Below, piece after piece: positions 1 to 8,624 of a stretch of 64,000 nucleotides of DNA. The position numbers and the translations under genes are program-made. The first letter of the stretch is position 1; every line of letters begins with the position of its first letter. The DNA is taken from assembly GCF_001294535.1 (NCBI RefSeq), contig NZ_LGIC01000031.1:181438-245437 (forward strand). Direction: 5' to 3'. Below the pieces are notes generated by a model, which searched no databases, was not told the origin of the DNA, and saw only the letters and a program-made list of their open reading frames with translations. This stretch comes from Cypionkella psychrotolerans (GTDB lineage: Bacteria; Pseudomonadota; Alphaproteobacteria; Rhodobacterales; Rhodobacteraceae).

Positions 1-1179
1 CCTGATCGCCTCTCGCGGCATCGCCAAAATCTCGGCCATGGAATCAAGGTCCATCACCGGGGCCTGCGTGCAGGCATAAATCTCCACCCGCCCATCCACC
101 ACCTGCGCAAACCCCGCCTCAGGCTCGATATAGGCGTGTTCGACAAAGCCGCTCTCAAACCGAGCCTCGACCACCACATCGGCCCGTTTCAGCGCCGCGT
201 CCGCATCACCCCGTTTTACGAACCCACCGCACATCAGATTGCCCGCACGCCCCGCGTGCAACAACGGCGCGCCCTCTGCCAAAGCCTCCGCCACCGTCTG
301 CACGCTCGGCAAAACCTGCCACGTCACCGGGAAACTGGCCGGATCAAACGCAGCCATAACCTCTGCCGAACCCACAACCGCCGCGATAGCCTCCCCCCGA
401 AAGCGGGCCTCGGCTTCCGCAAACACCGGCTGATCCACAAACGCCGGAATAACGCCAAACACATTGCGCCCCGGCACATCCGCAGCCGTCAGCACACAGT
501 CCACCCCCGGCAACCCGGCAATAAACGTCTCTAAATCGCCAAAAACAAACCCCGCGCGGGGGTGGGGCGAGCGGATCACCTTCACCACCAACGCCCCCTC
601 TGGCGCCACATCATCACCAAACGCCTCGCGCCCCTCCACCTTCGCCAGCCCGTCCAGCCTACGCATCGCCACGCCAACGCCGCCCGAAACCGCAGGCGCA
701 GCAGCCCCCGACCCCGCCGCAACCACCGCATCAATAATCTTGCGATACCCGGTGCAGCGGCACAAAACCCCGCCCAAAGCATCCTGAACCTGCCCAGCGT
801 CAGGCTGCGGCACGTCGCGCAGCAAAGCCACCGCCGACACCATCATCCCCGGCGTGCAGACCCCACATTGCGCCGCCTGATGATCCTGAAAACTCGCCAC
901 CAAAGCCCGCCCTTGCGCGCCATCCAACAGTCCTCGAACCGTCTCAACCCGCTTCCCCGCCGCCTGATGCGCCGCCATCAGGCACGCACAAACCACATCG
1001 CCCTCGACCAAAACCGAACACGCCCCGCAATCGCCCGCATTGCAGCCAATCTTCACCTCCCGCGCGCCCAAGCGTTCGCGCAAAGCATAAGACAACCGCT
1101 CGCCCCGCTCCGGCGCGACCCGTACCGCGCTGCCGTTCAGCACAAACCCCACATCCGCGATGGCCCGAAAATTATCCAT
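1..1179 (-). CDS. Molybdenum hydroxylase, fused [2Fe-2S] and Mo-binding subunit (partial)
   Basis: This is the N-terminal 393 codons of a xanthine dehydrogenase/aldehyde oxidase-family enzyme; the C-terminus runs off the left edge. Such enzymes hydroxylate N-heterocycles or oxidise aldehydes with water. A plant-type ferredoxin domain carries C46-x4-C51-x2-C54 and probably C66 as fourth ligand. A second [2Fe-2S] domain carries C105-x2-C108 and C140-R-C142. From about residue 160 the sequence passes into the Mo-binding (XdhB/CoxL-like) portion, so small and large subunits are fused. The ATG at 1179 overlaps the stop of the FAD-subunit gene by 8 nt (ATGGATAA), which indicates translational coupling. 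The substrate cannot be read from the sequence. The neighbouring amidohydrolase and amidase genes suggest an N-heteroaromatic. Confidence 0.85.
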   Translation of the reverse strand, partial: MDNFRAIADVGFVLNGSAVRVAPERGERLSYALRERLGAREVKIGCNAGDCGACSVLVEGDVVCACLMAAHQAAGKRVETVRGLLDGAQGRALVASFQDHQAAQCGVCTPGMMVSAVALLRDVPQPDAGQVQDALGGVLCRCTGYRKIIDAVVAAGSGAAAPAVSGGVGVAMRRLDGLAKVEGREAFGDDVAPEGALVVKVIRSPHPRAGFVFGDLETFIAGLPGVDCVLTAADVPGRNVFGVIPAFVDQPVFAEAEARFRGEAIAAVVGSAEVMAAFDPASFPVTWQVLPSVQTVAEALAEGAPLLHAGRAGNLMCGGFVKRGDADAALKRADVVVEARFESGFVEHAYIEPEAGFAQVVDGRVEIYACTQAPVMDLDSMAEILAMPREAIR

Positions 1180-2017
1180 TCGCCCGAACCCCCTGCGCCA
1201 CCAGATCGCCCAACAGCCGAGAAACCATCTCCACCACCGCCTCCAGCCGATACTCCCCCGACCCGCGCACATCCGCAATCGGCGCCAACCCCGCCAAACT
1301 TGCCACATCCACAGGCAAAACCGCCCCCACCGAAAGCCCCTCTAACCGGGCCTCCAACACCGACAACCGCCGCGCCACAGGCGAGCACGCCCCCACCGCC
1401 ACGCGCGCATCCACGATCCGCCCAGCCTCAACCCGCAAACTCGCCGCCACCATCGCAATGCTGATCACCAAATACCGCCGCGCCCCCAGCTTACGAAATC
1501 CCGCCACCGTCCCCGCCGCCAAATCAGGCACGAACACCGCCGAAACCAACTCATCCGCCGCCCGTGCCGTCCGCCTCACCCCCGTCACGAACTCCGCCAA
1601 AGCCAGCCACCGCAACCCGCGCCGCGACACCAGTTCCACCTCGGCCCCCAAACACAACAACGGCGGCATCCCATCCGCCGCAGGCGAGGCGTTGCATAAA
1701 TTGCCCGCCAGCGTCCCCGCGTTCTGGATCTGCAAAGACCCCACTTCCCGCGCCGCCGCTTTCAGCCCATCAAAAGCAGCCGGCAAATCGGCCCCCACAA
1801 CATCGCTCCACCGCGTCACAGCCCCCAACCGCCAGCCACCCGGCACGCGAGAAATCCCGCGAAACCCCGGCAGCCCGGTCACATCCAGCAACGACACTTT
1901 CGGCAAAACCTCACCCGCCTGCGGAAACCAATCGGTTCCCCCCGCAATCACCGACACGCAGCCACGCTCCAGCGCTGCAAACGCATCCGCCATATTGTCA
2001 GGGCAAAGATAGGCCAT
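1172..2017 (-). CDS. Molybdenum hydroxylase FAD-binding subunit (CoxM/XdhA-type)
   Basis: A roughly 281-residue protein of the FAD-binding-5 family (medium CO dehydrogenase/xanthine dehydrogenase subunit). The FAD loop AGGTDWFP lies near residue 26, and LAGNLCNASPAADGMP near residue 105 is the second conserved FAD loop. It passes electrons from the iron-sulfur clusters to an acceptor. I chose the ATG at 2017 (MAYLCPDNM) because GGGGA lies about 9 nt upstream. The longer in-frame starts at 2035 and 2071 lack a ribosome site, and the longest would run through the 2040 operator-like repeat. It is the promoter-proximal gene of the minus-strand pair and overlaps the next gene by 8 nt. Confidence 0.85.
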   Translation of the reverse strand: MAYLCPDNMADAFAALERGCVSVIAGGTDWFPQAGEVLPKVSLLDVTGLPGFRGISRVPGGWRLGAVTRWSDVVGADLPAAFDGLKAAAREVGSLQIQNAGTLAGNLCNASPAADGMPPLLCLGAEVELVSRRGLRWLALAEFVTGVRRTARAADELVSAVFVPDLAAGTVAGFRKLGARRYLVISIAMVAASLRVEAGRIVDARVAVGACSPVARRLSVLEARLEGLSVGAVLPVDVASLAGLAPIADVRGSGEYRLEAVVEMVSRLLGDLVAQGVRANG

Positions 2018-2039
2018 CGCAGGAATCCCCGGCATCAAA

Positions 2040-2059
2040 ACATGTTTGCATACGAATAA
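2040..2059. promoter_or_regulatory. Operator-like repeat, copy 1
   Basis: ACATGTTTGCATACGAATAA. It matches copy 2 (2132) at 18 of 20 positions and copy 3 (5695) at 13 of 20. It lies just upstream of the FAD-subunit gene. The core TTTGCA/TACGAA is an imperfect dyad. The cognate regulator is unknown; the nearby MarR protein (12548) is the obvious candidate by inference. Confidence 0.5.
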
Positions 2060-2131
2060 GAAGCCGTGCAACCATTTCTGTCAAACGCTATCTTGCACCC
2101 ACCTCACCATCCCCCTTGATCGCCTCAATAA

Positions 2132-2151
2132 ACATGTTAGCCTACGAATAA
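2132..2151. promoter_or_regulatory. Operator-like repeat, copy 2
   Basis: ACATGTTAGCCTACGAATAA, direct repeat of copy 1 with the same orientation, 92 bp start to start. It ends 3 nt before the strong Shine-Dalgarno AGGAGG (2155-2160) of the enamidase-like gene, so it would lie near or downstream of that transcript's start and could block transcription. Confidence 0.5.
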
Positions 2152-2165
2152 ATTAGGAGGCCAAA

Positions 2166-3371
2166 ATGTCCGACCAACCCACAAAACTGGTGATCCGCAA
2201 TATCGGCTTGATGCTGTCGGGCCGGATGGAGCAACCCATCCTCGACGCCGATTGCCTGATCGCCGAGAACGGCAAGATCACCGCTTGGGGGCGCGAGGCC
2301 GATCTCGACACCGAACACGCCACCACCCTGATCAACGCCAATGGTGCCACCCTCACCCCCGGCCTGATCGACAGCCATGTGCATCCGGTGATCGGCGATT
2401 ACACCCCGCGCCAACAGCAGTTGCATTGGATCGACTCCACCCTGCACGGCGGCGTCACCACGCTGATTTCGGCCGGAGAAGTCCACATGCCCGGCCGCCC
2501 GCGTGACGTTATCGGCCTCAAGGCGATGGCGATTGCCGCCCAGCGCTGGTATGAAAACTTCCGCCCCTCGGGTGTCAAAGTCATGGCAGGCGCGCCGGTC
2601 ATCGAACACGGCATGGTTGAGCAAGACTTCAAAGACCTTGCCGATGCAGGCGTCAAACTGCTGGGCGAGGTTGGTCTCGGCACCGTTAAAGATGGCAAAA
2701 CCGCGCAGCAAATGGTCAACTGGGCGCGCAAATATGGCATCCAAAGCACCATCCACACCGGCGGCCCGTCGATTCCCGGCTCGGGCCTGATCGACGCCGA
2801 TATGGTGCTGGAAACCGGCACCGACGTGATCGGCCATATCAACGGCGGCCACTCGGCGCTGCCCGACGATCAGATCATCTGCATTTGTGAAAGCTGCAAA
2901 GCCGGGCTGGAAATCGTTCACAATGGCAACGAACGCGCCGCCCTGCTGACCCTGAACACAGCGCGTGAGTTGAAAGAGCTCGACCGCATCATCCTCGGCA
3001 CCGATGGCCCCGCCGGATCAGGCGTGCAACCCCTCGGCATCCTGCGGATGATCGCGATGCTGTCCAGCCTCGGCAATATGCCCGCCGAATTGGCGTTCTG
3101 CTTTGGCACCGGCAACACCACCCGCCAGCGCAACCTAGACACCGGCATGATCGAAAAAGGCTTCTGCGCCGATTTCGTTCTGATGGATCAAGCCCAGCAC
3201 ACCCCCGGCAAAACCATCCTCGAATCTATCCAATTCGGCAACCTGCCCGGCATTGGCATGACCATCATCGACGGTGCCATCACCAGCCAACGCAGCCGCA
3301 ACACGCCCCCCGCTTGGCGCATCCCCTCGGTGGAGCGTCAACCCGCGCCCAGCGCTGGCTCTGGGCACTAG
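2166..3371 (+). CDS. Enamidase-like metal-dependent amidohydrolase
   Basis: A 401-residue amidohydrolase-superfamily enzyme. TPGLIDSHVHP (about residues 64-74) gives the HxH metal pair. Further metal ligands would be H198 in STIHTGG and the histidine of VIGHINGGH, and LGTDGPAGSGVQPLGILR near residue 277 carries the catalytic Asp. That last block resembles enamidase, which opens 1,4,5,6-tetrahydro-6-oxonicotinate in fermentative nicotinate breakdown. The next closest group is the imidazolonepropionase-like amidohydrolases. AGGAGG lies 5 nt before the ATG. The gene is divergent from the Mo hydroxylase pair, as expected if hydroxylation precedes hydrolysis of a cyclic amide. The general family is secure; the enamidase assignment is inferred. 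Confidence 0.7.
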   Translation: MSDQPTKLVIRNIGLMLSGRMEQPILDADCLIAENGKITAWGREADLDTEHATTLINANGATLTPGLIDSHVHPVIGDYTPRQQQLHWIDSTLHGGVTTLISAGEVHMPGRPRDVIGLKAMAIAAQRWYENFRPSGVKVMAGAPVIEHGMVEQDFKDLADAGVKLLGEVGLGTVKDGKTAQQMVNWARKYGIQSTIHTGGPSIPGSGLIDADMVLETGTDVIGHINGGHSALPDDQIICICESCKAGLEIVHNGNERAALLTLNTARELKELDRIILGTDGPAGSGVQPLGILRMIAMLSSLGNMPAELAFCFGTGNTTRQRNLDTGMIEKGFCADFVLMDQAQHTPGKTILESIQFGNLPGIGMTIIDGAITSQRSRNTPPAWRIPSVERQPAPSAGSGH

Positions 3372-3419
3372 CCCACCACCCCCGCTTCTGTTTAGCTGCC
3401 GCGAACCAAGGGGAACACC

Positions 3420-5636
3420 ATGCTGAAACACACCACCGTCTCGACCGCCCGCGCGTGGAACTCTTGGTCCGACCGCCCCGGCGAGATGGTGTTCCTCCCC
3501 CTCGGCATCCGCGTCACCCCGCTGCTGTATTCGTCCCGCCTGCGCCAATGCATCAAACTGGAACCGCGCAACGACACCCTCCGGCTTGGCCGCCACAGCA
3601 TCGACGGCTCAATCATCGAGTTCGAAGCCGACCTCGCCGGAACGACCCTCGCCTTCGCCACCACAAAGCCTAACCCCTTTACCTTCCGCACCAAATGGAC
3701 AGCGCCCAAAACCGCCGAATGGGGCCTGCGCTTCTGGGTCAACATCGCCATCTCCGCCGAAGACGGCACCCAAGCCAGCTTCGATCCCGCCCAAAACGTC
3801 ACCCTGCTGCAATCCGGCGACCGCTTCACCGCCATCGCCACCGAACACCCTCCGGTGCAAGTCACCGGCCACGAATCCCTGGACGCCCTCTGCGCCGATT
3901 ACGCCGAAAACGGCTATTTCACCCGCGACAGCCGCGCCACCACCGCCCCCGTCCTCGCCCTCCGCTTTAACCTCGAAATGATGCGCTCCGGCACCTACGC
4001 CGCCGCCGTGGCCGACAGCGCCCCGCTGGCCATCGCTGCCGCGAAAGCCGCGCTTGCAGCCCAACAACCCAGCCCCGACGCCACCACACCTCACGCCGAA
4101 TCCCTGTCAGCCATCCGCGACATCGTCGGCTGGAACACCATCTGGGATGCCACCAACAACCGCCCCTACACCGCCGTCACCCGCATCTGGAACCTCGGCA
4201 CCTTCGCCGTCTGGCACAACGACCAAACCTACGCCGCCCTATTAGCAGGCATCTTTGACACCGAACTTGCGCGCGAAAACCTCGCCACCGCCCTCTCCGC
4301 CGCCACTCCCCAAGGTAACTTCGCCTGCATCTCGACCTCACGCGACACATGGGTCGATCGCAGCCAACCGCCACTTGGCAGCCTGATCGCATGGCAACTC
4401 TACCAACGCTCTGGCGAGCGTTCGATTCTAGAGCAATGCTACCCCGCAATGGCCCGCAACCAACGCTGGTGGCGCGAAATGCGCGACCCCGATGGCACAG
4501 GCCTGATCTCCTGCGGCAGCTCTGACGTGGGCGAAGCGCTATACAAAGGTACCGCCTTTGGCGCGCGAAACGAAACCGGAATGGACAACTCCGCCACCCA
4601 TGACGAGGCGATCTACGACCCCGAAACCCGCAGCCTCTCGACATGGGATCTCGGCCTGAACTGCGTCATAGCCCTAGACGCCGAAATGCTCAGCCTGATA
4701 GCCTCAGCCCTGAGCCGCCCCAATGAGGCCGCCGAATTCGAAACCCTCGCGACGACCCACCGCGCCCTGATCCAAACCCATCTTTGGGACGAAACCCGCC
4801 AAATTTTCGCCAACCGCCAACGCCACGGCGCTTTCGTCAAATCGCTTTCCCCTACCAGCTTCTACCCCCTCCTCTGTAACGCAGCCACCGCCGAGCAAAC
4901 CACTCATCTTCTCCGCCACCTGTCGAACCCCACAACCTTCGCAGGTAAATACCCTCTGCCCAACGCCACCCGTGACGCCCCCGCATATCTCGATAACGTC
5001 TACTGGCGCGGCCGCATCTGGCCGAACGTCAACTACCTCGTCTGGCTCGCTCTGCGCCGCACCGGCCACTACCCCGAAGCCACCCTCTTGGCCGAACAGA
5101 GCCTAAACCTGTTCCTGCAAAACTGGCGTACAAACCGCATCGCCGCCGAAAACTACAACGCCACCACGGGCGAGGCGATGGACCAAGGCGACACCGACCC
5201 GTTCTACATCTGGGCCGGATTGCTGCCGCTGATGGCCGTCTCGGAACTGATCGACTTCGACCCATGGGCGGGCCTCACCCTCACCAACACCGCCCAACCC
5301 ACCCAATGCGGCCCGATGGTTTCCCCCTTCGGCCCGCTTTCCGTCACGGTCGAAGACGCCACCCTCACCGCCACGATCAACACCCAACCCGCCCTCTCCT
5401 TCACCTTCCCCGGCACCCTGACAAACCTACACCTGCACCCCAGCCGCATCACCGCCACCCTGCACCACGTCACCACCGCAGGCCGACTGACCCTCCACCG
5501 CCAAACACCCGAGCCCCCCCTCCTCGCCCACCTCAACGGCGAGGTGATTCGCAGCCTCCCAATCTACGGCGGGTTCACCTTTGACATCACCCCCGCAGAC
5601 CAGGGCGCAAAACTCGACGTGATATTTCCGAACTAA
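3420..5636 (+). CDS. GH63-like (alpha/alpha)6-barrel glycoside hydrolase
   Basis: A 738-residue protein with a C-terminal catalytic barrel of the GH63 (mannosyl-oligosaccharide glucosidase/YgjK) type. Landmarks are ETGMDNSATHDEA around residue 385 with the likely general acid Asp, and near residues 520-600 YWRGRIWPNVNYLVW followed by ENYNATTGE. The N-terminal third is a beta-rich domain. No signal peptide is visible, so it probably acts in the cytoplasm on an imported glycoside. It starts 48 nt after the amidohydrolase stop, with AGGGGAA before the ATG, and is probably co-transcribed. Third codon positions are very rich in C. The sugar specificity is not readable. Confidence 0.75.
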   Translation: MLKHTTVSTARAWNSWSDRPGEMVFLPLGIRVTPLLYSSRLRQCIKLEPRNDTLRLGRHSIDGSIIEFEADLAGTTLAFATTKPNPFTFRTKWTAPKTAEWGLRFWVNIAISAEDGTQASFDPAQNVTLLQSGDRFTAIATEHPPVQVTGHESLDALCADYAENGYFTRDSRATTAPVLALRFNLEMMRSGTYAAAVADSAPLAIAAAKAALAAQQPSPDATTPHAESLSAIRDIVGWNTIWDATNNRPYTAVTRIWNLGTFAVWHNDQTYAALLAGIFDTELARENLATALSAATPQGNFACISTSRDTWVDRSQPPLGSLIAWQLYQRSGERSILEQCYPAMARNQRWWREMRDPDGTGLISCGSSDVGEALYKGTAFGARNETGMDNSATHDEAIYDPETRSLSTWDLGLNCVIALDAEMLSLIASALSRPNEAAEFETLATTHRALIQTHLWDETRQIFANRQRHGAFVKSLSPTSFYPLLCNAATAEQTTHLLRHLSNPTTFAGKYPLPNATRDAPAYLDNVYWRGRIWPNVNYLVWLALRRTGHYPEATLLAEQSLNLFLQNWRTNRIAAENYNATTGEAMDQGDTDPFYIWAGLLPLMAVSELIDFDPWAGLTLTNTAQPTQCGPMVSPFGPLSVTVEDATLTATINTQPALSFTFPGTLTNLHLHPSRITATLHHVTTAGRLTLHRQTPEPPLLAHLNGEVIRSLPIYGGFTFDITPADQGAKLDVIFPN

Positions 5637-5667
5637 ACCAGCCGCTTCCAAACCCTGCAAAAAAGAT

Positions 5668-5714
5668 TTGACAGAAGCTTCCGGCAAAATAACAGTATGT
5701 ACGCCAACAAATAA
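5668..5714 (+). promoter_or_regulatory. Promoter with operator-like repeat, copy 3
   Basis: TTGACA at 5668-5673 is a good -35. A weak -10 (TAACAG, 5690-5695) follows at 16 nt spacing. The sequence GTATGTACGCCAACAAATAA (5695-5714) matches copy 2 of the repeat at 14 of 20 positions in the same orientation and overlaps the expected start site. It precedes the ABC-transporter operon. The rest of the 5637-5894 gap shows nothing else recognisable except the SD AACGGAGG before 5895. Confidence 0.45.
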
Positions 5715-5894
5715 TTGCCGTCGGGAGAATGGCTTGTTGGCAGGGAGAACCGGGCCAAAAGCCCACCAATCCATCGAAAACCAGCATTTGCCGGAGGCCC
5801 AGCCATGCCGCCGCGCCCCAAGCCTGCTTGCCGTCAGCCCAGCGACGGTTCACCATAACAACGGCCCAGCAATCGGGCCTAACGGAGGTCTGAT

Positions 5895-6965
5895 ATGTCG
5901 AATTTCTCAAGACGCGACACGCTGCGGCTGCTGTCTGCCGCCATCGCTGCAGTAGGCGCATCCACCGCTTTGCCCGCCCGCGCCGCTGGTGGCAAAATCA
6001 CCGTACTGAACTGGAAAGGCTACGGCACCGATGAGGCTTGGTCGTTGGAAGCCTTCCAGAAAGCCACGGGCATCGAAGTCGTCCATGATTACTTCTCGTC
6101 CGAGGCCGAAAGCCTGACCAAAATGCGCACCAATCCCGGCGCTTATGATGTGGTCCTGCTGAACTCCGCCCGCGTCTCGACCGCCGCCACCGAAGGCCTG
6201 ATCGAGCCTGCGGATCTGTCCAAAGTCCCGAACGCCGCCGACGTGAACCCCGACCTTCTCGCCAACCCGAACTTCACCATCGACGGCAAAGGCTATGCGG
6301 TGCCGTGGGTTTGGGGGATGACCTCAATTGCTGCGCGTGAGGGTATTGCCATCGCCAGCTACAAAGACCTCGCCGCCCCCGCCTATGCCGACCGCTTCGC
6401 GATGGACGACGATGCGATGATCGCCGTCGCCATGGGCGCTTTGATGACCGGGCAGGATATCAACGATCCGCAAGACCTACCTGCCATCACCGAGGCGCTG
6501 AAATCGCTGAAACCCAATGTCAAAATGCTGTGGTCGTCCGAAGACCAATGGAACAAATCCTTCGCCGCCAATGAATTCGACGTCTCGGTGTTCTGGTCCG
6601 GCGGCGCTGTCCGCTCCAAACGCAACGCCAAACTGCCCGTCGATTTCATCGTGCCAACCGAAGGCGCAATCGTCTGGGTCGACGGCCTTGCGATGGCCAC
6701 AGATGCGCCAAACCCCGAGGGCGCTGCTGCCTTCATCGACTGGATGATTGACCCGAAATTCTACGTCGAATGGGCCACCAAAGTCGGCGCACCCGCTTCC
6801 GCCAACGCCAAAGCCCTCGCTGCTCTGCCCGCCGATGACCTTTCTGCCCAAGTCCACAAGCCGGAATACATGGTGAGCAAAAACGTCATGTCGGCGATGC
6901 CGGACGAACGCCGCGAGGCTTTCAACAACCTGTGGCAAGAAGTGAAAGCCTTCTATGCCGAATAA
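5895..6965 (+). CDS. ABC transporter substrate-binding protein, PotD/PotF-like
   Basis: A 356-residue periplasmic solute-binding protein. The N-terminus SRRDTLRLLSAAIAA is a twin-arginine-type signal ending at ALPARAA (about residue 31). The mature part begins KITVLNWKGYGTDEAW, the usual start of the spermidine/putrescine-binding group. It should capture the substrate for the two permeases and ATPase that follow. The SD GGAGG lies at good spacing. The next gene begins inside its last four codons (6955). PotD-type proteins also bind opines and other small cations, so the family does not fix the ligand. The linked glycosidases argue for an unusual substrate. Confidence 0.85.
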   Translation: MSNFSRRDTLRLLSAAIAAVGASTALPARAAGGKITVLNWKGYGTDEAWSLEAFQKATGIEVVHDYFSSEAESLTKMRTNPGAYDVVLLNSARVSTAATEGLIEPADLSKVPNAADVNPDLLANPNFTIDGKGYAVPWVWGMTSIAAREGIAIASYKDLAAPAYADRFAMDDDAMIAVAMGALMTGQDINDPQDLPAITEALKSLKPNVKMLWSSEDQWNKSFAANEFDVSVFWSGGAVRSKRNAKLPVDFIVPTEGAIVWVDGLAMATDAPNPEGAAAFIDWMIDPKFYVEWATKVGAPASANAKALAALPADDLSAQVHKPEYMVSKNVMSAMPDERREAFNNLWQEVKAFYAE

Positions 6966-7857
6966 GGCAACCCCACAGCGCGCCTCGAAAGGGGCGCGCA
7001 TCCTGCCGCAATGGGTGTCCACCACCGCCCTGTTGCTGCCCGCCTACGGTTGGCTGACCATCGCCGTCTTCCTGCCACTGCTCACGATGTTCCTGTTCAG
7101 CTTTATGAACAAAACCCCGATGGGCAAAGCCCCGATTGAATTCACCCTGCGCCATTACCGCGCCTTCATCGACCAGCCCTACCTGATCAAAATCGCCACC
7201 AACACGCTGCTGATGGGCCTGTGGACCACCCTCGCCTGCGCCATTTTAGGCTTTCTTGCCGCCCTCGCTTTGGTGCGCTGCACCCATGGCGCGCGCCGCG
7301 AAACCCTGCTGATCCTGATCCTGCTGCCATTCTGGACCAACGGCCTTGTCCGGGTGTTCTCATGGACGATGGTGCTGCGCGAGAACGGTTTCCTCGACAA
7401 TATCTGGCACTGGATTGCCCCCGCCGCTGGCTCCATCGCCATCCTCTACAGCCGCGAGGCCATCGTGATCGGGCTTGTCCATGGCTATCTGCCCTATATG
7501 ATCCTCACCTGCTACATCGCCCTCGTCACCATCGACGACGCGATTATAGAAGCCGCTCAAAGCCTTGGCGCGCGCTGGTGGGTGATCCTGACCAAAATCC
7601 TGATCCCGCTCGCCGCCCCCGGCCTGATTTCCGGCGCGGTCCTTACCTTCGTGCCCGTCATCGGTTCCTTCATGGAACCCCGCATTCTGGGCGGCAAAGT
7701 TGGCGTCACCATGGGCACCGTCATCGAAGACCAGTTCACCCAAGCCTTCAACTGGCCGCTCGGCGCATCTTTGTCCTTCACGCTTCTTGCCGTCACCATG
7801 GCAATCTTCGCCACTTTCTCGGGCGTCTTGCGCCGTGGCACCGGAGGCACCGCATGA
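6955..7857 (+). CDS. ABC transporter permease, PotB-like
   Basis: A 300-residue inner-membrane permease of the polyamine/opine importer group with about six transmembrane helices. The ATPase-contact (EAA) loop is EAAQSLGARWWVILTKILIPLAAPG near residues 200-224. The ATG overlaps the end of the binding-protein gene by 11 nt (ATGCCGAATAA), which indicates translational coupling. The longer N-terminal cytoplasmic stretch before the first helix is normal for PotB-type subunits. Confidence 0.9.
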   Translation: MPNKATPQRASKGARILPQWVSTTALLLPAYGWLTIAVFLPLLTMFLFSFMNKTPMGKAPIEFTLRHYRAFIDQPYLIKIATNTLLMGLWTTLACAILGFLAALALVRCTHGARRETLLILILLPFWTNGLVRVFSWTMVLRENGFLDNIWHWIAPAAGSIAILYSREAIVIGLVHGYLPYMILTCYIALVTIDDAIIEAAQSLGARWWVILTKILIPLAAPGLISGAVLTFVPVIGSFMEPRILGGKVGVTMGTVIEDQFTQAFNWPLGASLSFTLLAVTMAIFATFSGVLRRGTGGTA

Positions 7858-8624
7858 CCCGCTTAGGCCAAATTTTCCTCGGGCTGATCCTGATCTTCCT
7901 CTACACCCCCATAGTCGTGCTGATGGCGATGGGCTTCAATGAATCCGAGCTTTACGAGTTGCCCTTCAAATTCTCGACCCGCTGGTACTCCGCCCTCTCA
8001 ACAAACACCGAGCTACTCACCTCCGGCTTCAACTCCATCGTCCTCGCCGTGATCACCGCCGTGGTCGCCACATCCATCGGCACCCTCGCGGCCCTTGCTT
8101 TGTCACGCCGCACCTTCAGGGGCCGCAACCTGCTGCAACTGCTGCTTCTGCCCCCCATCGCGATCCCGTGGCTGATCACCGGCACCGCCATGCTGATCTT
8201 CTTCTTCTGGACAGGCATTGGGCGCGGTATGCACGCGCTGATCATCGGCCACGTTGCCCTCGCCGTGCCCTATGTGGTCTTGGTGGTCGGCACCGGTATG
8301 AAATCTGTACGCGCCGATCTGGAAGAAGCTGCGATGTCGCTCGGCTCAACCCCGATCCACGCCTTCTTCGCGATCACACTGCCGCTGCTGTTCCCCTCGA
8401 TCCTCGGCGCGGCTTTGTTCGCATTCGCCGTCTCGCTGGATCAATTCGTGATCTCGTATTTCCTGTCCTCGCCCGGCTACACCACCCTGCCGGTGCAAAT
8501 CTATTCCGCGATCCGCAAGGGTTTCACGCCCGAGATCAACGCCATCTCGACCCTGCTTTTGCTCGGCTCGATGACGGCAATCCTGATCTTCGCCCGTTTT
8601 GCCAAACCCGGAGCCCCCAAGTGA
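7854..8624 (+). CDS. ABC transporter permease, PotC-like
   Basis: A 256-residue permease and partner of the preceding PotB-like subunit. It begins MTRLGQIFLGLILIFLYTP with the first helix at once, as in PotC proteins. The EAA loop is EEAAMSLGSTPIHAFFAITLP near residue 160. I place the start at the ATG 7854, which overlaps the previous stop as ATGA. Open frame extends farther upstream in the same phase but is antagonised by the permease gene there. Confidence 0.9.
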   Translation: MTRLGQIFLGLILIFLYTPIVVLMAMGFNESELYELPFKFSTRWYSALSTNTELLTSGFNSIVLAVITAVVATSIGTLAALALSRRTFRGRNLLQLLLLPPIAIPWLITGTAMLIFFFWTGIGRGMHALIIGHVALAVPYVVLVVGTGMKSVRADLEEAAMSLGSTPIHAFFAITLPLLFPSILGAALFAFAVSLDQFVISYFLSSPGYTTLPVQIYSAIRKGFTPEINAISTLLLLGSMTAILIFARFAKPGAPK

